52,457 nt of DNA from JBFXAM01 sp050184295 (GTDB lineage: Bacteria; Planctomycetota; Phycisphaerae; UBA1845; Fen-1342): the NCBI GenBank assembly GCA_050184295.1, contig JBFXAM010000017.1, positions 1-52,457 on the forward strand, written 5' to 3'. Position numbers and translations under genes: made by a program. This document shows positions 36,523-44,884 of the stretch, in pieces. A model generated the notes under the pieces. The model worked only from the letters and a program-made list of their open reading frames with translations, ran no database searches and was not told the DNA's origin. Position 1 is the stretch's first letter. Each line of letters begins with the position of its first letter.

Positions 36523-37382
36523 CGCCCGAAACACTGCCCACCCTGACGTGCTGGCAGATGTCCGACGGCTACGAAATCCGCGGCCGCTTCTGGCCCGCGC
36601 CCCAACCCGCCGACGTCGCGATCCTGTATCTCCACGGCATCCAATCGCACGGCGGCTGGTACGAGGGCTCGGCCGCACACCTCGCGGCAGGCGGTTTGCC
36701 CGTGATGATGCCCGATCGACGCGGCAGCGGCCTCAACGAAGCGGCTCGCGGCGACACGCCAGGCGCGCAACGTTGGTTCGACGACGTCGCGGCGCACTGC
36801 GAGTGGCTGCGCGGCGCGACCGGGGCGCGCCGACTCGCGCTCGTCGGCGTGAGTTGGGGAGGAAAACTCGCGGCCGCGTTTGCGCTTCGCCGACCTGCGG
36901 AGCTCTACGCGCTTCTGCTGATCGCGCCCGGGATCTTCCCCGCCGTCACGCTCGCGGTCACGCGCAGAGTGCACGTCGGCTGGTCGCTGCTGTCGCGTGA
37001 TCCGACGCGCCAGTTTGCGATTCCGCTGCACGATCCGCGCCTGTTTACCGCGAACCCCGCCGGGCAGAAGTTCATCGCCGCCGATCCGCTGAAGCTGACG
37101 CACGTCACCGCGCGGTTCCTCTACGAATCGGCACGCGTCGATCGCGCGCTCGCCCGCGCTGCTTCCGCGAGTCTGGCGCCCGCGACGACCCTCCTGCTGG
37201 CCGGCGACGACCGCATCATCCGCAACGACGCCACCGAACGCGGGCTGCGGCGCATCGCGGCGCGGCCGGCGACCGTTCACACTTTTCCGGCCGCCGGTCA
37301 CACGCTCGAATTTGAAGCGGACTCCGCGCAGTTTCTCGCGACAATCCGCGCCTGGCAGCGCCGAATTTGCCACAATTCGTGA
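36516..37382 (+). CDS. Alpha/beta hydrolase (monoacylglycerol-lipase-like)
   Basis: 288 residues, cytoplasmic, no signal peptide. Oxyanion segment YLHGIQSHGGWY, DRRGSGLNE, nucleophile Ser113 in GVSWGGK, Asp in LAGDDRI and His262 in AAGHTLEFE give a full triad. The layout (cap region RRVHVGWSLLSRDPTRQF) is that of lysophospholipase/monoacylglycerol-lipase-like enzymes. GTG 36516 overlaps the ACT gene by seven bases. Substrate unknown. Confidence 0.85.
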   Translation: MLTPETLPTLTCWQMSDGYEIRGRFWPAPQPADVAILYLHGIQSHGGWYEGSAAHLAAGGLPVMMPDRRGSGLNEAARGDTPGAQRWFDDVAAHCEWLRGATGARRLALVGVSWGGKLAAAFALRRPAELYALLLIAPGIFPAVTLAVTRRVHVGWSLLSRDPTRQFAIPLHDPRLFTANPAGQKFIAADPLKLTHVTARFLYESARVDRALARAASASLAPATTLLLAGDDRIIRNDATERGLRRIAARPATVHTFPAAGHTLEFEADSAQFLATIRAWQRRICHNS

Positions 37383-37412
37383 GCGGTTCTGGCCAGGTGA
37401 CGCAACCTCGTC

Positions 37413-37440
37413 TTGCACGCCGGGTAGAAGGGGGTATGAT
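37413..37440 (+). promoter_or_regulatory. Sigma70-type promoter
   Basis: TTGCAC (37413-37418), 16-base spacer, TATGAT (37435-37440), four and five of six matches. A start near 37447 would give a leader of about 145 bases for the DUF1571 gene. Confidence 0.55.
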
Positions 37441-37593
37441 TCCCGGACGAGTGGACCCGCCGTGCTTGAACCGACCGCTTGCCGGCCAGCCTGGGCGCGA
37501 GTGAAGTATTCGATCGCGGTTTGTCGATAAGGCTTGTTGCGGCCGCGGCGGCCTTGTCACGTTGTCGCGGGTGCGAACCCTCGGAGTATGCCT

Positions 37594-38505
37594 GTGATTC
37601 TCGCCCTGCGCGCCGCCCTCCCCGTGGCCGTGTTGCTGCTCCTGCCCGCGGTCGCGTGGTTCGAGCCGGACGGGGAGGTTCCCGAAGTTTCAGCGCCGCT
37701 GAACGAGCGCAAGGCGGACGCGACCACCGTCGCGCACGTCACCACGCGCATCGAACCCGCGGCGCCAAACAGCGCCGCGAAGATCGCGGCGGCCGTCCCG
37801 CTCGATCGCGACGGCATCGCCGCGCTGCTCGCCAGCAACCCCGAGGCGGTCGTGCGCATGGGCGCCGAGCGTTACCGGCGCGAAGTCCGCGACTATCGCT
37901 GCCGTTTTTCGAAGCAGGAGCTGCTCGACAGCGGCATGACCGCGGTGCAGGAAATCGACGTTCTCTATCGCGAGAAGCCGCTCAGTGTGTACATGACCTG
38001 GGTGCAGAACGAGGACAAGGCCAAACGCGCCTTGTTCATCGATCACCCTGCCTTCCGCGACGCCGCCGGCGAGCGTCTCGCACGCGTCGAACCCGCCGGC
38101 GCGGTGCTGCGCCTCTTTGTCAGCGACGTGATGACCCCCATCCGCGGACCCCAGGCCCGCGCCTCCAGCCGCCGGGCGATCGACGAATTCGGATTCCGCG
38201 CGATCTTTGAACTGTTCGAGCGCTACAACCGCATGGCGGAAAAAGACGGCGTGTTGAAGCTCGCGTATGGCGGGACGGGCTCGGTCGGCGGCCGGCCGAC
38301 GTACATCATCGTTCGCCAACTGCCCGAGCGCAACGACGACGCGTTCCCCGATGCCTTGCTGAAAATGCACCTCGACCAGGAATGGCTGCTGCCGACCGGC
38401 GTGTATTCGTATTCCGATCTCGCCGGCCGCAAGCTGCTCGGCAGTTACGTGATCACGAACGTCGTGCTCAACGCCGGCCTGACCGATGCCGCGTTCAAGT
38501 TTTGA
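37594..38505 (+). CDS. DUF1571 family exported protein
   Basis: 303 residues from GTG 37594, preferred because GGAG (37583-37586) is seven bases upstream; ATG 37588 is only one base from it and is the alternative. A signal peptide or anchor (MILALRAALPVAVLLLLPAV) precedes the domain. The conserved part runs from VRDYRCRFSKQEL, through EIDVLYREKPLSVYM, to YSYSDLAGRKLLGSYV near the end, as in DUF1571 proteins common in planctomycetes. They may be related to outer-membrane lipid-handling LolA/LolB folds, which is inference. Function unknown. Confidence 0.78.
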   Translation: MILALRAALPVAVLLLLPAVAWFEPDGEVPEVSAPLNERKADATTVAHVTTRIEPAAPNSAAKIAAAVPLDRDGIAALLASNPEAVVRMGAERYRREVRDYRCRFSKQELLDSGMTAVQEIDVLYREKPLSVYMTWVQNEDKAKRALFIDHPAFRDAAGERLARVEPAGAVLRLFVSDVMTPIRGPQARASSRRAIDEFGFRAIFELFERYNRMAEKDGVLKLAYGGTGSVGGRPTYIIVRQLPERNDDAFPDALLKMHLDQEWLLPTGVYSYSDLAGRKLLGSYVITNVVLNAGLTDAAFKF

Positions 38506-38523
38506 TATAGCCGCTCCACGCGC

Positions 38524-38949
38524 TCACCGTCGCGCCTGCGAAACGACAAACCCCGTCAGCGCCGCGAGCTGAAAGAACGCCGCGAATGCCAGCTTCGTCA
38601 GCAGCGTGTTGAGCGGCCCGCTGAAAATCCAATCCAGCAGCGCCAGCACGACCAGCCCGACGACGATCACCTGCAACACCGCGCCGATCAAGCGCGCGAT
38701 CGAAAACTCGTGATATGCGTCCTCGCGCAGCTTCGCCTCGATCAGCCCACGAAGCTCGACGATGCCGCGATCGATCCGCTGCAACGCCGCCAGCCGCTCG
38801 TCGAGCGCCGCTGCGTCCGGTGGCGGCGACTCGCCGGCCCGCGTTGACGCCGACTCGCCGCCACGCGCCGCGGTCGTCTCCGGCGGCGCCCCGCGCTCGC
38901 GCCACCCAGCAGACGGACGCTCCGGAACGATCGTTTCGGGCTCGGACAT
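38524..38949 (-). CDS. Small two-TM membrane protein
   Basis: 141 residues from ATG 38949 (GGGAGG eight bases upstream). An acidic, disordered N-terminus of about 55 residues, a helix (ALDERLAALQRIDRGIVEL) and two C-terminal membrane segments (LIGAVLQVIVVGLVVLALLD and KLAFAAFFQLAALTGFVVS). It converges with the DUF1571 gene with 18 bases between the stops and lies just downstream of lpxK on the same strand. I do not recognise a family. Confidence 0.68.
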   Translation of the reverse strand: MSEPETIVPERPSAGWRERGAPPETTAARGGESASTRAGESPPPDAAALDERLAALQRIDRGIVELRGLIEAKLREDAYHEFSIARLIGAVLQVIVVGLVVLALLDWIFSGPLNTLLTKLAFAAFFQLAALTGFVVSQARR

Positions 38950-39044
38950 CGCGTCGCCTCCCGACAGACCCGCGCGACGGCCCGGCAGAGCGCGTCCGTC
39001 GGTGTGGCCTGTGACCGCAATCATGCGCGATTCCGCGGTCGCTG

Positions 39045-40292
39045 TCAGCGCCCGCGCTTCACGAGCGCCCGCTCCAGCAGTTCGTAAAGCTGCGCGTCCG
39101 GATCGTGGATCACCGTCTCGACGTCGACCCGCGCCAGCCGCGGTTCCGCGTCGCGATCGTTTGCGCGAGCCGCACGCTCAGCGCCGGACACTGCTTCGCG
39201 CCAGAGCGGCGCCAGCTTCACCCAGTCTTTCCGCGTCGTCACAACGAGCGCCGCGCCACGCCGCGCGGCGGTGGCGCGGATCGCGGCGATATCGTCCGGT
39301 GTGTAGTCGTGATGGTCGCGGAAGATGCATCCCGGCTCGCTCACGTCCGCCGCCACCGTGCCCAGCAGCGCCAGAAAACTGGTCGGATTTCCGACGCCGC
39401 AGACCGGCAACACGCGAACGTCGATCGCAAAGGGAGCGGACTCGCTCGCGCCGGCCGAACGCGCGCCGGTGCGGACCGCCGAATCGTGCGCTCGGACCAC
39501 GGTTCCGCCCGCGGCGGCGGGCGGCGGCGCCCCGGCGCCGGGCGTTGGCGTCCGCGATGCGGGTCTCGTCGTCGCGGCGTCGGAGCCAGGCGAATCGAGC
39601 ATCGTAAGACCGACCGCCGCAACGCTCGCGCGGCAGACGTATGCGCTGGGCGCGTGGCGGCGCACGTCGCGCTCGATCGCGGCGAGCGTTTCGGTGTTCG
39701 ACTGGTTGGCGCGGGTGATGATGACGGCGTGCGCGCGGCGGAGGCTGGCGAGCGGCTCGCGCAGCCGGCCTGCGGGCAGCAGGCGCCCGCCGCCCCACGG
39801 ATTCAGCGCGTCAACCAGCACGAGATCGAGATCGCGCCGCAGGCGACGGTGTTGAAAGCCGTCGTCGAGCACGACCGCATCGGCGCCCTGTTGCGCCGCG
39901 GCCGCCGCGCCGCGGACGCGATCCGCGTCGACCACCACGAGCGTGTCGTGCAGGGCCGCGCGGAGTTCGAGCACCTCGTCCGCCGCGCGGCCCGGCCGCG
40001 CCCCGTAGCCGCGCGTCAGCACGGCGGGCCGCCGACCCAGCGCGCGCAGGCGGCGCACGAGTTCGATGACCATCGGCGTCTTGCCGACGCCGCCGACGGT
40101 GAGATTGCCGACGCTGATCACCGGAATCGGCGCGGCGGACGAAGCGGCCGGATCGCGGTCGTAACGCCGGTTTCGCAGCGCGATCGCGCAGCGATACAGC
40201 CAAGCCGCCGGCGCGAGCAATACGCCGAGCAGCGGCCCGGGGCCGCGGATCGAACTCTCCAGCGAAGCAGACAGAATGCGGTCCTCGACCAC
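39045..40292 (-). CDS. lpxK: Tetraacyldisaccharide 4'-kinase
   Basis: Phosphorylates the lipid A precursor disaccharide at the 4' position on the inner membrane. The N-terminal membrane helix (LLGVLLAPAAWLYRCAIALR), Walker A SVGNLTVGGVGKTP, TRGYG, the DDGFQH motif and the LLPAGRLREPL segment are diagnostic. GTG 40292 is taken as start because LpxK proteins begin about 20 residues before the helix; the frame is open to ATG 40406, adding 38 Arg-rich codons. A low-complexity Ala/Pro/Gly stretch of about 55 residues interrupts the C-terminal half. With lptB and gmhA it shows that the organism makes lipid A type LPS. Confidence 0.93.
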   Translation of the reverse strand: MVEDRILSASLESSIRGPGPLLGVLLAPAAWLYRCAIALRNRRYDRDPAASSAAPIPVISVGNLTVGGVGKTPMVIELVRRLRALGRRPAVLTRGYGARPGRAADEVLELRAALHDTLVVVDADRVRGAAAAAQQGADAVVLDDGFQHRRLRRDLDLVLVDALNPWGGGRLLPAGRLREPLASLRRAHAVIITRANQSNTETLAAIERDVRRHAPSAYVCRASVAAVGLTMLDSPGSDAATTRPASRTPTPGAGAPPPAAAGGTVVRAHDSAVRTGARSAGASESAPFAIDVRVLPVCGVGNPTSFLALLGTVAADVSEPGCIFRDHHDYTPDDIAAIRATAARRGAALVVTTRKDWVKLAPLWREAVSGAERAARANDRDAEPRLARVDVETVIHDPDAQLYELLERALVKRGR

Positions 40293-40494
40293 GACGCGCG
40301 CGACGTGGTGTGGGAACAGCGTACGACGCGATCGAACCCGCGGCCAGCGGCGACGTCGGGCGCTTGGTGTGCGCGCGTCGCGCGGCGCCGGACCGGCGCG
40401 ATGCATGGGTCACAGTGTCGCCGGAAAAAGGGCGGGAGCGCTCAGCCGATTCGGATCGCCCGAACCCGGCGAAACACCGCGGCGGAATCCGGCG

Positions 40495-41427
40495 TCAGCC
40501 CTTCAAGAACCCCGCCTCGCGCTGCCAGCGGATCGCGCGCGGAATGCCCGCAGTCAGCGGCGTCGTCGGCTCATAGCCCAACAGACGCCGCGCCTTGCCG
40601 ATGTCCGCGACGTAGCGCGTGATCTCGCCCGGCCGGGCGGGCTCGTAACGCACCTGCGGCTCCCGGCCGACGGCGAGCGCGATGAGATTCACCACGTCGA
40701 CCAGCGTGCCGCCCTGGCCGCAGGCGAGATTGATCGTGTCGCGGCGGATCTTGCCCGCGGTGAGGGCGTCGATGCCCTTCACGATGCCCTGCACGCAGTC
40801 GTCGACAAACGTGAAGTCGAGCACCTTCTCGCGCCCGAACACGACGATCGACTGCGCGTCTGCGATGCGCTTCACGAACAGCGGAATCACCCGCTCCATC
40901 CGATCGAGGTCGCAGTCGTAGCGGCCATACACGTTGCTGAAACGGAACACCAGGCACGGCAGCTTGTAGCATTGCGCGTAGCTGTAGATGAACGCCTCTC
41001 CGGCGATCTTGCTGGCGCTATAGGGGCTCTCGGCGACGACGAAATCCGCCGACGCCTCGTCGGTGACGTGCTGGTGGATGTCGCCGTAGACCTCGCGCGA
41101 GCTGCCGAAGATGACGGGGGTTTCGTGCTGGCGGCAGTAGTCAAGCACGTTGAACAGCATCGTCACGTTTTCGAGCGCCCGGTCGGGATGCTGCACGAGC
41201 TCAAACACCTTGGCGTACGCGGCGAGATGGACGACGACATCGAACTTCTGGCTGACGGGCAGCGCGCCCGGCTTCAGCTCGCAGAGGTTGCAGGTGACCG
41301 TCGGCAGCTTGTCGGTCCAGGCGTTCTTCCGGCGATCCAGCCCGACGACCTCGTCGCCGCGGGCGAGGAGGGCGAGGCCGAGGTTGGTGCCGATGAGTCC
41401 GCTGGAGCCGGTGATGAGAACGCGCAT
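40495..41427 (-). CDS. NAD-dependent epimerase/dehydratase (UDP-glucose 4-epimerase-like)
   Basis: 310 residues of the extended short-chain dehydrogenase family. The NAD loop GSSGLIG is at 7-13, the catalytic Ser in GSSREVYG at 109-110 and Tyr136/Lys140 in YSASK. RFSNVYGRYD and the FTFVDDCVQGI segment are typical of nucleotide-sugar epimerases and dehydratases. It probably supplies a sugar for LPS or exopolysaccharide; the exact substrate cannot be read. ATG 41427 is in good register. The 261 bases upstream separate it from the ATPase cassette. Confidence 0.88.
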   Translation of the reverse strand: MRVLITGSSGLIGTNLGLALLARGDEVVGLDRRKNAWTDKLPTVTCNLCELKPGALPVSQKFDVVVHLAAYAKVFELVQHPDRALENVTMLFNVLDYCRQHETPVIFGSSREVYGDIHQHVTDEASADFVVAESPYSASKIAGEAFIYSYAQCYKLPCLVFRFSNVYGRYDCDLDRMERVIPLFVKRIADAQSIVVFGREKVLDFTFVDDCVQGIVKGIDALTAGKIRRDTINLACGQGGTLVDVVNLIALAVGREPQVRYEPARPGEITRYVADIGKARRLLGYEPTTPLTAGIPRAIRWQREAGFLKG

Positions 41428-41688
41428 TCGATTTGTCGCTCAGGAGTTCCGGTCTTCGGAGCGGAACTTTACCCTGGAGGGTGGAAGATCGCCACGCCCC
41501 TCGCGAATCTTAGGGACGTATTCCCGCCTCTGCGGCGGCCCCGAGGAACGCGGACATCCCCAAGGACTCGAGCGCGTGGCGCTGTTCTCGCACAGCCGCG
41601 CCCCCGATAAGATTGGTTACAGGAGCCGCACCGAAAGGCGGCTCGACGCACTCGGCCGCCTCTCGCGGCGTGCCGCCGAGACGATGCC

Positions 41689-42864
41689 ATGCTCGAATCG
41701 ATCAGAGTTCAGAATTTTCGGTCATGCGAAGACGTTGAGCTTCGGCTCGGCGAGTCGATCGTTGCGCTCGTGGGGAAGAACGGTGCGGGAAAGACGAATC
41801 TCCTACACGCAATTCAGATCGTCGCCCAGCTCTGTCTGGGAAGTCCCGACACCGAGTTCACTCCGCGGCCGCGCGATCCGTCGCGCCCGACAGCCTTTAC
41901 GCTCGACTTTTCCTTCGACGAACACAAGTACCGATACGTCACGGCCCGACAGTCCTCGACGGAGCACAGCAAACTCGAGGAATCACTGACTCGCGACGGC
42001 ACCTTGCTCTTCGCACGAGAAGGAGACCGGCTGCGCGCACTGTACCCGCCATTCGATAGCGGAGCAACGGTCCCGGCGTCGCTTGGCAGTTTGTTCTTGC
42101 TGCTTCAATTCAGCTCGACCAATGAGGACTTAGGAAAGCAGCTCCAGCCGCTTGTTGAATACCTGCGCGGCATTCGATACTACCCACTCACACAGCAGTT
42201 TAACGAGCACTCCTCTCGTGCCGCGCCGCGATTCGTGGATGCTGCGCGGCACGCAAAGTGGCGGGGGGAGTTTCCAGCTGGTGGCAACGCAGACTCCGTC
42301 CCACACCGACTGGTTGAAATGCATCTAAAGAGCGATCCGTCACTCGACGAATTGAAGAGGATATTGGGAGACGACGGCCTAGGACTTATCGCGGACATCC
42401 GGATTCAGGATTTTGCGGTGCCGATGCCGAGACGCAGCGACCCAGACGCGCTTGAAAAAGCCTATGCGATATCATTCGTACCCTGCGATTCGATCGCCGG
42501 CGCAGGACGTCCATTCTCGCTAACAGGGCTGTCCGCGGGGACGTGGCGAATCGTCCGGTTCTTGACCTATCTGCTCTTCGATCGATCCACATGCATGCTT
42601 GTCGAGCAACCAGAGGACTCAATACATGCCGGCTTGCTATCAAAACTGATAGACATCCTACGGACATACTCTGATCGAACGCAGTTTGTTTGCACGACAC
42701 ATTCGCCTCGGGTCACGAATCTTGTTGGCGCCACTGGCATCCGAATCGTGACGGCCGACAGCGGCCGAACCGCGGTGATGGAGCTATCCCCGCAGGACGT
42801 GGAAGCGTCGCAAGCATACGTTGCCGAGGAAGGAACGTTGGCTGAGTTCCTTGAGATGCTATGA
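41689..42864 (+). CDS. AAA/OLD-type SMC-like ATPase of a two-gene putative defence cassette
   Basis: 391 residues, one RecF/OLD-like ATPase. The N-terminus ESIRVQNFRSCEDVELRL leads into Walker A GKNGAGKTN (29-37). An ABC signature LSAGTWR, a Walker B of the EQPE type (CMLVEQPED, E306-E309) and an H-loop TTHSPR (His338) follow. There is no fused nuclease domain; the next gene supplies a TOPRIM-like protein and overlaps it by ATGA. Base composition is lower than around it (31 of 60 G+C at 42661-42720). A weak promoter may be TTCTCG-17-TAAGAT at 41585-41613. The pair resembles the ATPase plus TOPRIM logic of PARIS, AbiL and OLD systems; function is inferred. Confidence 0.85.
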   Translation: MLESIRVQNFRSCEDVELRLGESIVALVGKNGAGKTNLLHAIQIVAQLCLGSPDTEFTPRPRDPSRPTAFTLDFSFDEHKYRYVTARQSSTEHSKLEESLTRDGTLLFAREGDRLRALYPPFDSGATVPASLGSLFLLLQFSSTNEDLGKQLQPLVEYLRGIRYYPLTQQFNEHSSRAAPRFVDAARHAKWRGEFPAGGNADSVPHRLVEMHLKSDPSLDELKRILGDDGLGLIADIRIQDFAVPMPRRSDPDALEKAYAISFVPCDSIAGAGRPFSLTGLSAGTWRIVRFLTYLLFDRSTCMLVEQPEDSIHAGLLSKLIDILRTYSDRTQFVCTTHSPRVTNLVGATGIRIVTADSGRTAVMELSPQDVEASQAYVAEEGTLAEFLEML

Positions 42865-43445
42865 AGCGACGGCCGGCGCTGGCAATTCTTGCGGAAGATG
42901 CGTCGGACGCGGAAGTCCTGACGCACGTGGTCCGTCGCCACCTCAACGATCCGCAGATTCCGGTGAAGAAGAAGGGATACGACGGTTGCTCCGCGCTCTG
43001 CCGCAAGGGCGCGCGGGATATTCGCGCCTGGCAGCAGCGCGATATTTCGCGGTTCATCATTTGCCATGATGCGGATTGTGCGACGCCGGAGCCGGTGAGA
43101 GTGAAGGTTCAGAGAGCAGTCATGCCGACCGGCCTCACCGGCGCCGCGTGCATCGTCATTCCGGTGCATGAGATTGAGGCATGGATGATGGCCGACGAAC
43201 TCGCGATCAATACTGTCATTCCTTCTTTCGAATTCCGCGGACACCGTAACCCGGAGTCGGTCCCAAACCCGAAGGAGTGGCTCGTTCGCGAATCGCGCGC
43301 ATCAAACGGCAAGCCGCTGTATTCGCCAGCGACATTCAATCCACCCGTCGCTCGTCACCTTCGCCTTGATGTCGTTGCGGCGAAATGCGCCTCATTCAAG
43401 TATCTACTCGATTGGCTCGACGTCGAGTTCCGACACCGGCGTTAG
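42861..43445 (+). CDS. DUF4276-like TOPRIM protein, partner of the ATPase
   Basis: 194 residues; ATG 42861 overlaps the ATPase stop (ATGA), so translation is coupled. TOPRIM-type acidic residues are in order: Glu12 in ILAEDASD, the DxD at 70-72 in FIICHDADC, and Glu104/Glu106 in VHEIEAWMMAD, which is the HEFEALLF-like motif of DUF4276 proteins. TOPRIM domains of this group cut or nick nucleic acid when released by the ATPase in known defence systems; here that is inference. The stop codon TAG interlocks with the TAA of the opposite gene (TTAG at 43442-43445). Like its partner it has AT-richer codons than the neighbours. Confidence 0.75.
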   Translation: MKRRPALAILAEDASDAEVLTHVVRRHLNDPQIPVKKKGYDGCSALCRKGARDIRAWQQRDISRFIICHDADCATPEPVRVKVQRAVMPTGLTGAACIVIPVHEIEAWMMADELAINTVIPSFEFRGHRNPESVPNPKEWLVRESRASNGKPLYSPATFNPPVARHLRLDVVAAKCASFKYLLDWLDVEFRHRR

Positions 43446-44629
43446 AACGCCCCCACGCCGCCGGAGAGCTCCCGGCCGATGATCAACTGGTGGATCGTCT
43501 CCGTCCCCTCGTACGTGATCACGCTCTCCAGGTTCAGCATGTGCCGCACGGGGCAGCACTCGACGCTGATGCCGCCGGCCCCCAGCAGGTCGCGCGCGTC
43601 GCGGGCGACGTCCATCGCCATCCGGCAGTTGTTCCATTTCGCCAGCGACACCTGCGCATGGTGCATCTTGTCGTCGTCCTTCAGTCGGCCGAGCTGAAGC
43701 GACAGCAACTGCGCACAGGTGATCCGCCGGAGCATGTCCGCGAGGCGCTGCTGCACGATCTGCTTGTTCACCAGCGGCTCGCCGAACAGCACGCGCTGCC
43801 GCGTGAACTGAAGCGCTTCGCGATAGCACGCGACCGCCGCTCCGATCACGCCCCACGTAATGCCATAGCGCGCCTGCGTGAGACAGCTCAGCGGGGCGCC
43901 GAGCCCCGCCGCCAGCGGCAGACGGTTGCGCTCCGGCACGCGGACGTTTTCGAAGAACAGCTCGCTGGTGTGGCTGGCGCGAAGCGAGAACTTGCGGCCG
44001 ATGTCGCGGGACGTGTAGCCGGGCATGTCCTTTTCAACAAGAAATCCGCGGACGCCGTCGTCGGTCGACGCCCAAACGACGGCCACATCCGCGAGCGTGC
44101 CGTTGGTGATCCACATCTTGGCGCCGTTGACGACCCAGTCGCCGCCGGTGCGCTTGGCGTGCGTCTTCATGTTTCCGGGGTCGGAGCCGCCGTCGGGCTC
44201 GGTGAGGCCGAAGCAGCCGATCTTCTTCGCCTGGGCCATTTCGGGCAGCCAGCGGTTCTTCTGCTCGTCGGAGCCGTAGCGGTGGATGGGATACATCACC
44301 AGTCCGCTCTGGACGCTTGCGAAGCTGCGGATGCCGCTGTCGCCGCGCTCCAGCTCCTGCATGATCAGCCCATACGCGACGTTGCTGAGCCCCGCGCAGC
44401 CGTAGTCGTGGAAGGTCGGCCCGAAGAGTCCCATGGCGGCCATTTCGGGGACGAGTTCGCGGGGGAAGCGTTCGTGTTCGAAGCAGTCGGCGATGATGGG
44501 CAGGACGCGTTCGTCGACGAAGCGCGCGACGGCCTGCTGAACCTGTCGTTCGTCTTCGGTGAGCAGTTCGCCGATGTTGTAGAAATCGGGTCCGTCGACA
44601 TCGATGAGCGCTTTCTGAGCGGGTTGCAA
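43442..44629 (-). CDS. gcdH: Glutaryl-CoA dehydrogenase
   Basis: FAD enzyme that oxidises and decarboxylates glutaryl-CoA to crotonyl-CoA in lysine and tryptophan breakdown. The TTG at 44629 is chosen: AGGAG (44641-44637) lies seven bases upstream and the product has 395 residues, the family length; the open frame beyond is Arg-rich. FGLTEPDGGSDPGNM binds FAD, and the catalytic Glu374 is in TYEGTETIH. The glutarate-specific Arg-Ser pair (R101-S102 in GIRSFASVQSGLVM) separates it from ordinary acyl-CoA dehydrogenases. No ETF genes are nearby. Confidence 0.9.
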   Translation of the reverse strand: MQPAQKALIDVDGPDFYNIGELLTEDERQVQQAVARFVDERVLPIIADCFEHERFPRELVPEMAAMGLFGPTFHDYGCAGLSNVAYGLIMQELERGDSGIRSFASVQSGLVMYPIHRYGSDEQKNRWLPEMAQAKKIGCFGLTEPDGGSDPGNMKTHAKRTGGDWVVNGAKMWITNGTLADVAVVWASTDDGVRGFLVEKDMPGYTSRDIGRKFSLRASHTSELFFENVRVPERNRLPLAAGLGAPLSCLTQARYGITWGVIGAAVACYREALQFTRQRVLFGEPLVNKQIVQQRLADMLRRITCAQLLSLQLGRLKDDDKMHHAQVSLAKWNNCRMAMDVARDARDLLGAGGISVECCPVRHMLNLESVITYEGTETIHQLIIGRELSGGVGAF

Positions 44630-44884
44630 GCGGACACTCCTCGGATCGAGCGGGCCCGCGTTGCTGCGTCGCGCAGCGCCGGCACTCCGCCGACGGCGCG
44701 GGCCTCCGCGCGGGCGCCCGATCGCGACCCGGACTGTCGATTCGCGTCGCGTGGCGCGACACTCGACAGCCGCCGGCGAGTTCAATAAGTATGAGCCCGC
44801 GGCATCTTAGCGGCGGGCGCCGGCCGCGACCACCGCGGGAGCGCCGCAGGTGGTACGATCGCAGGGAAGTTCGTCGGAGCGCGT

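Noticed and set aside
44630..44785. N-terminal extension of glutaryl-CoA dehydrogenase
   Set aside because: The 52 extra codons are Arg/Ala-rich, and TTG 44629 has AGGAG at seven bases and yields the family length.
43385..44788. A 467-codon plus-strand open frame opposite glutaryl-CoA dehydrogenase
   Set aside because: The dehydrogenase has all catalytic motifs and a well-placed Shine-Dalgarno; the other frame shows only shadow composition.
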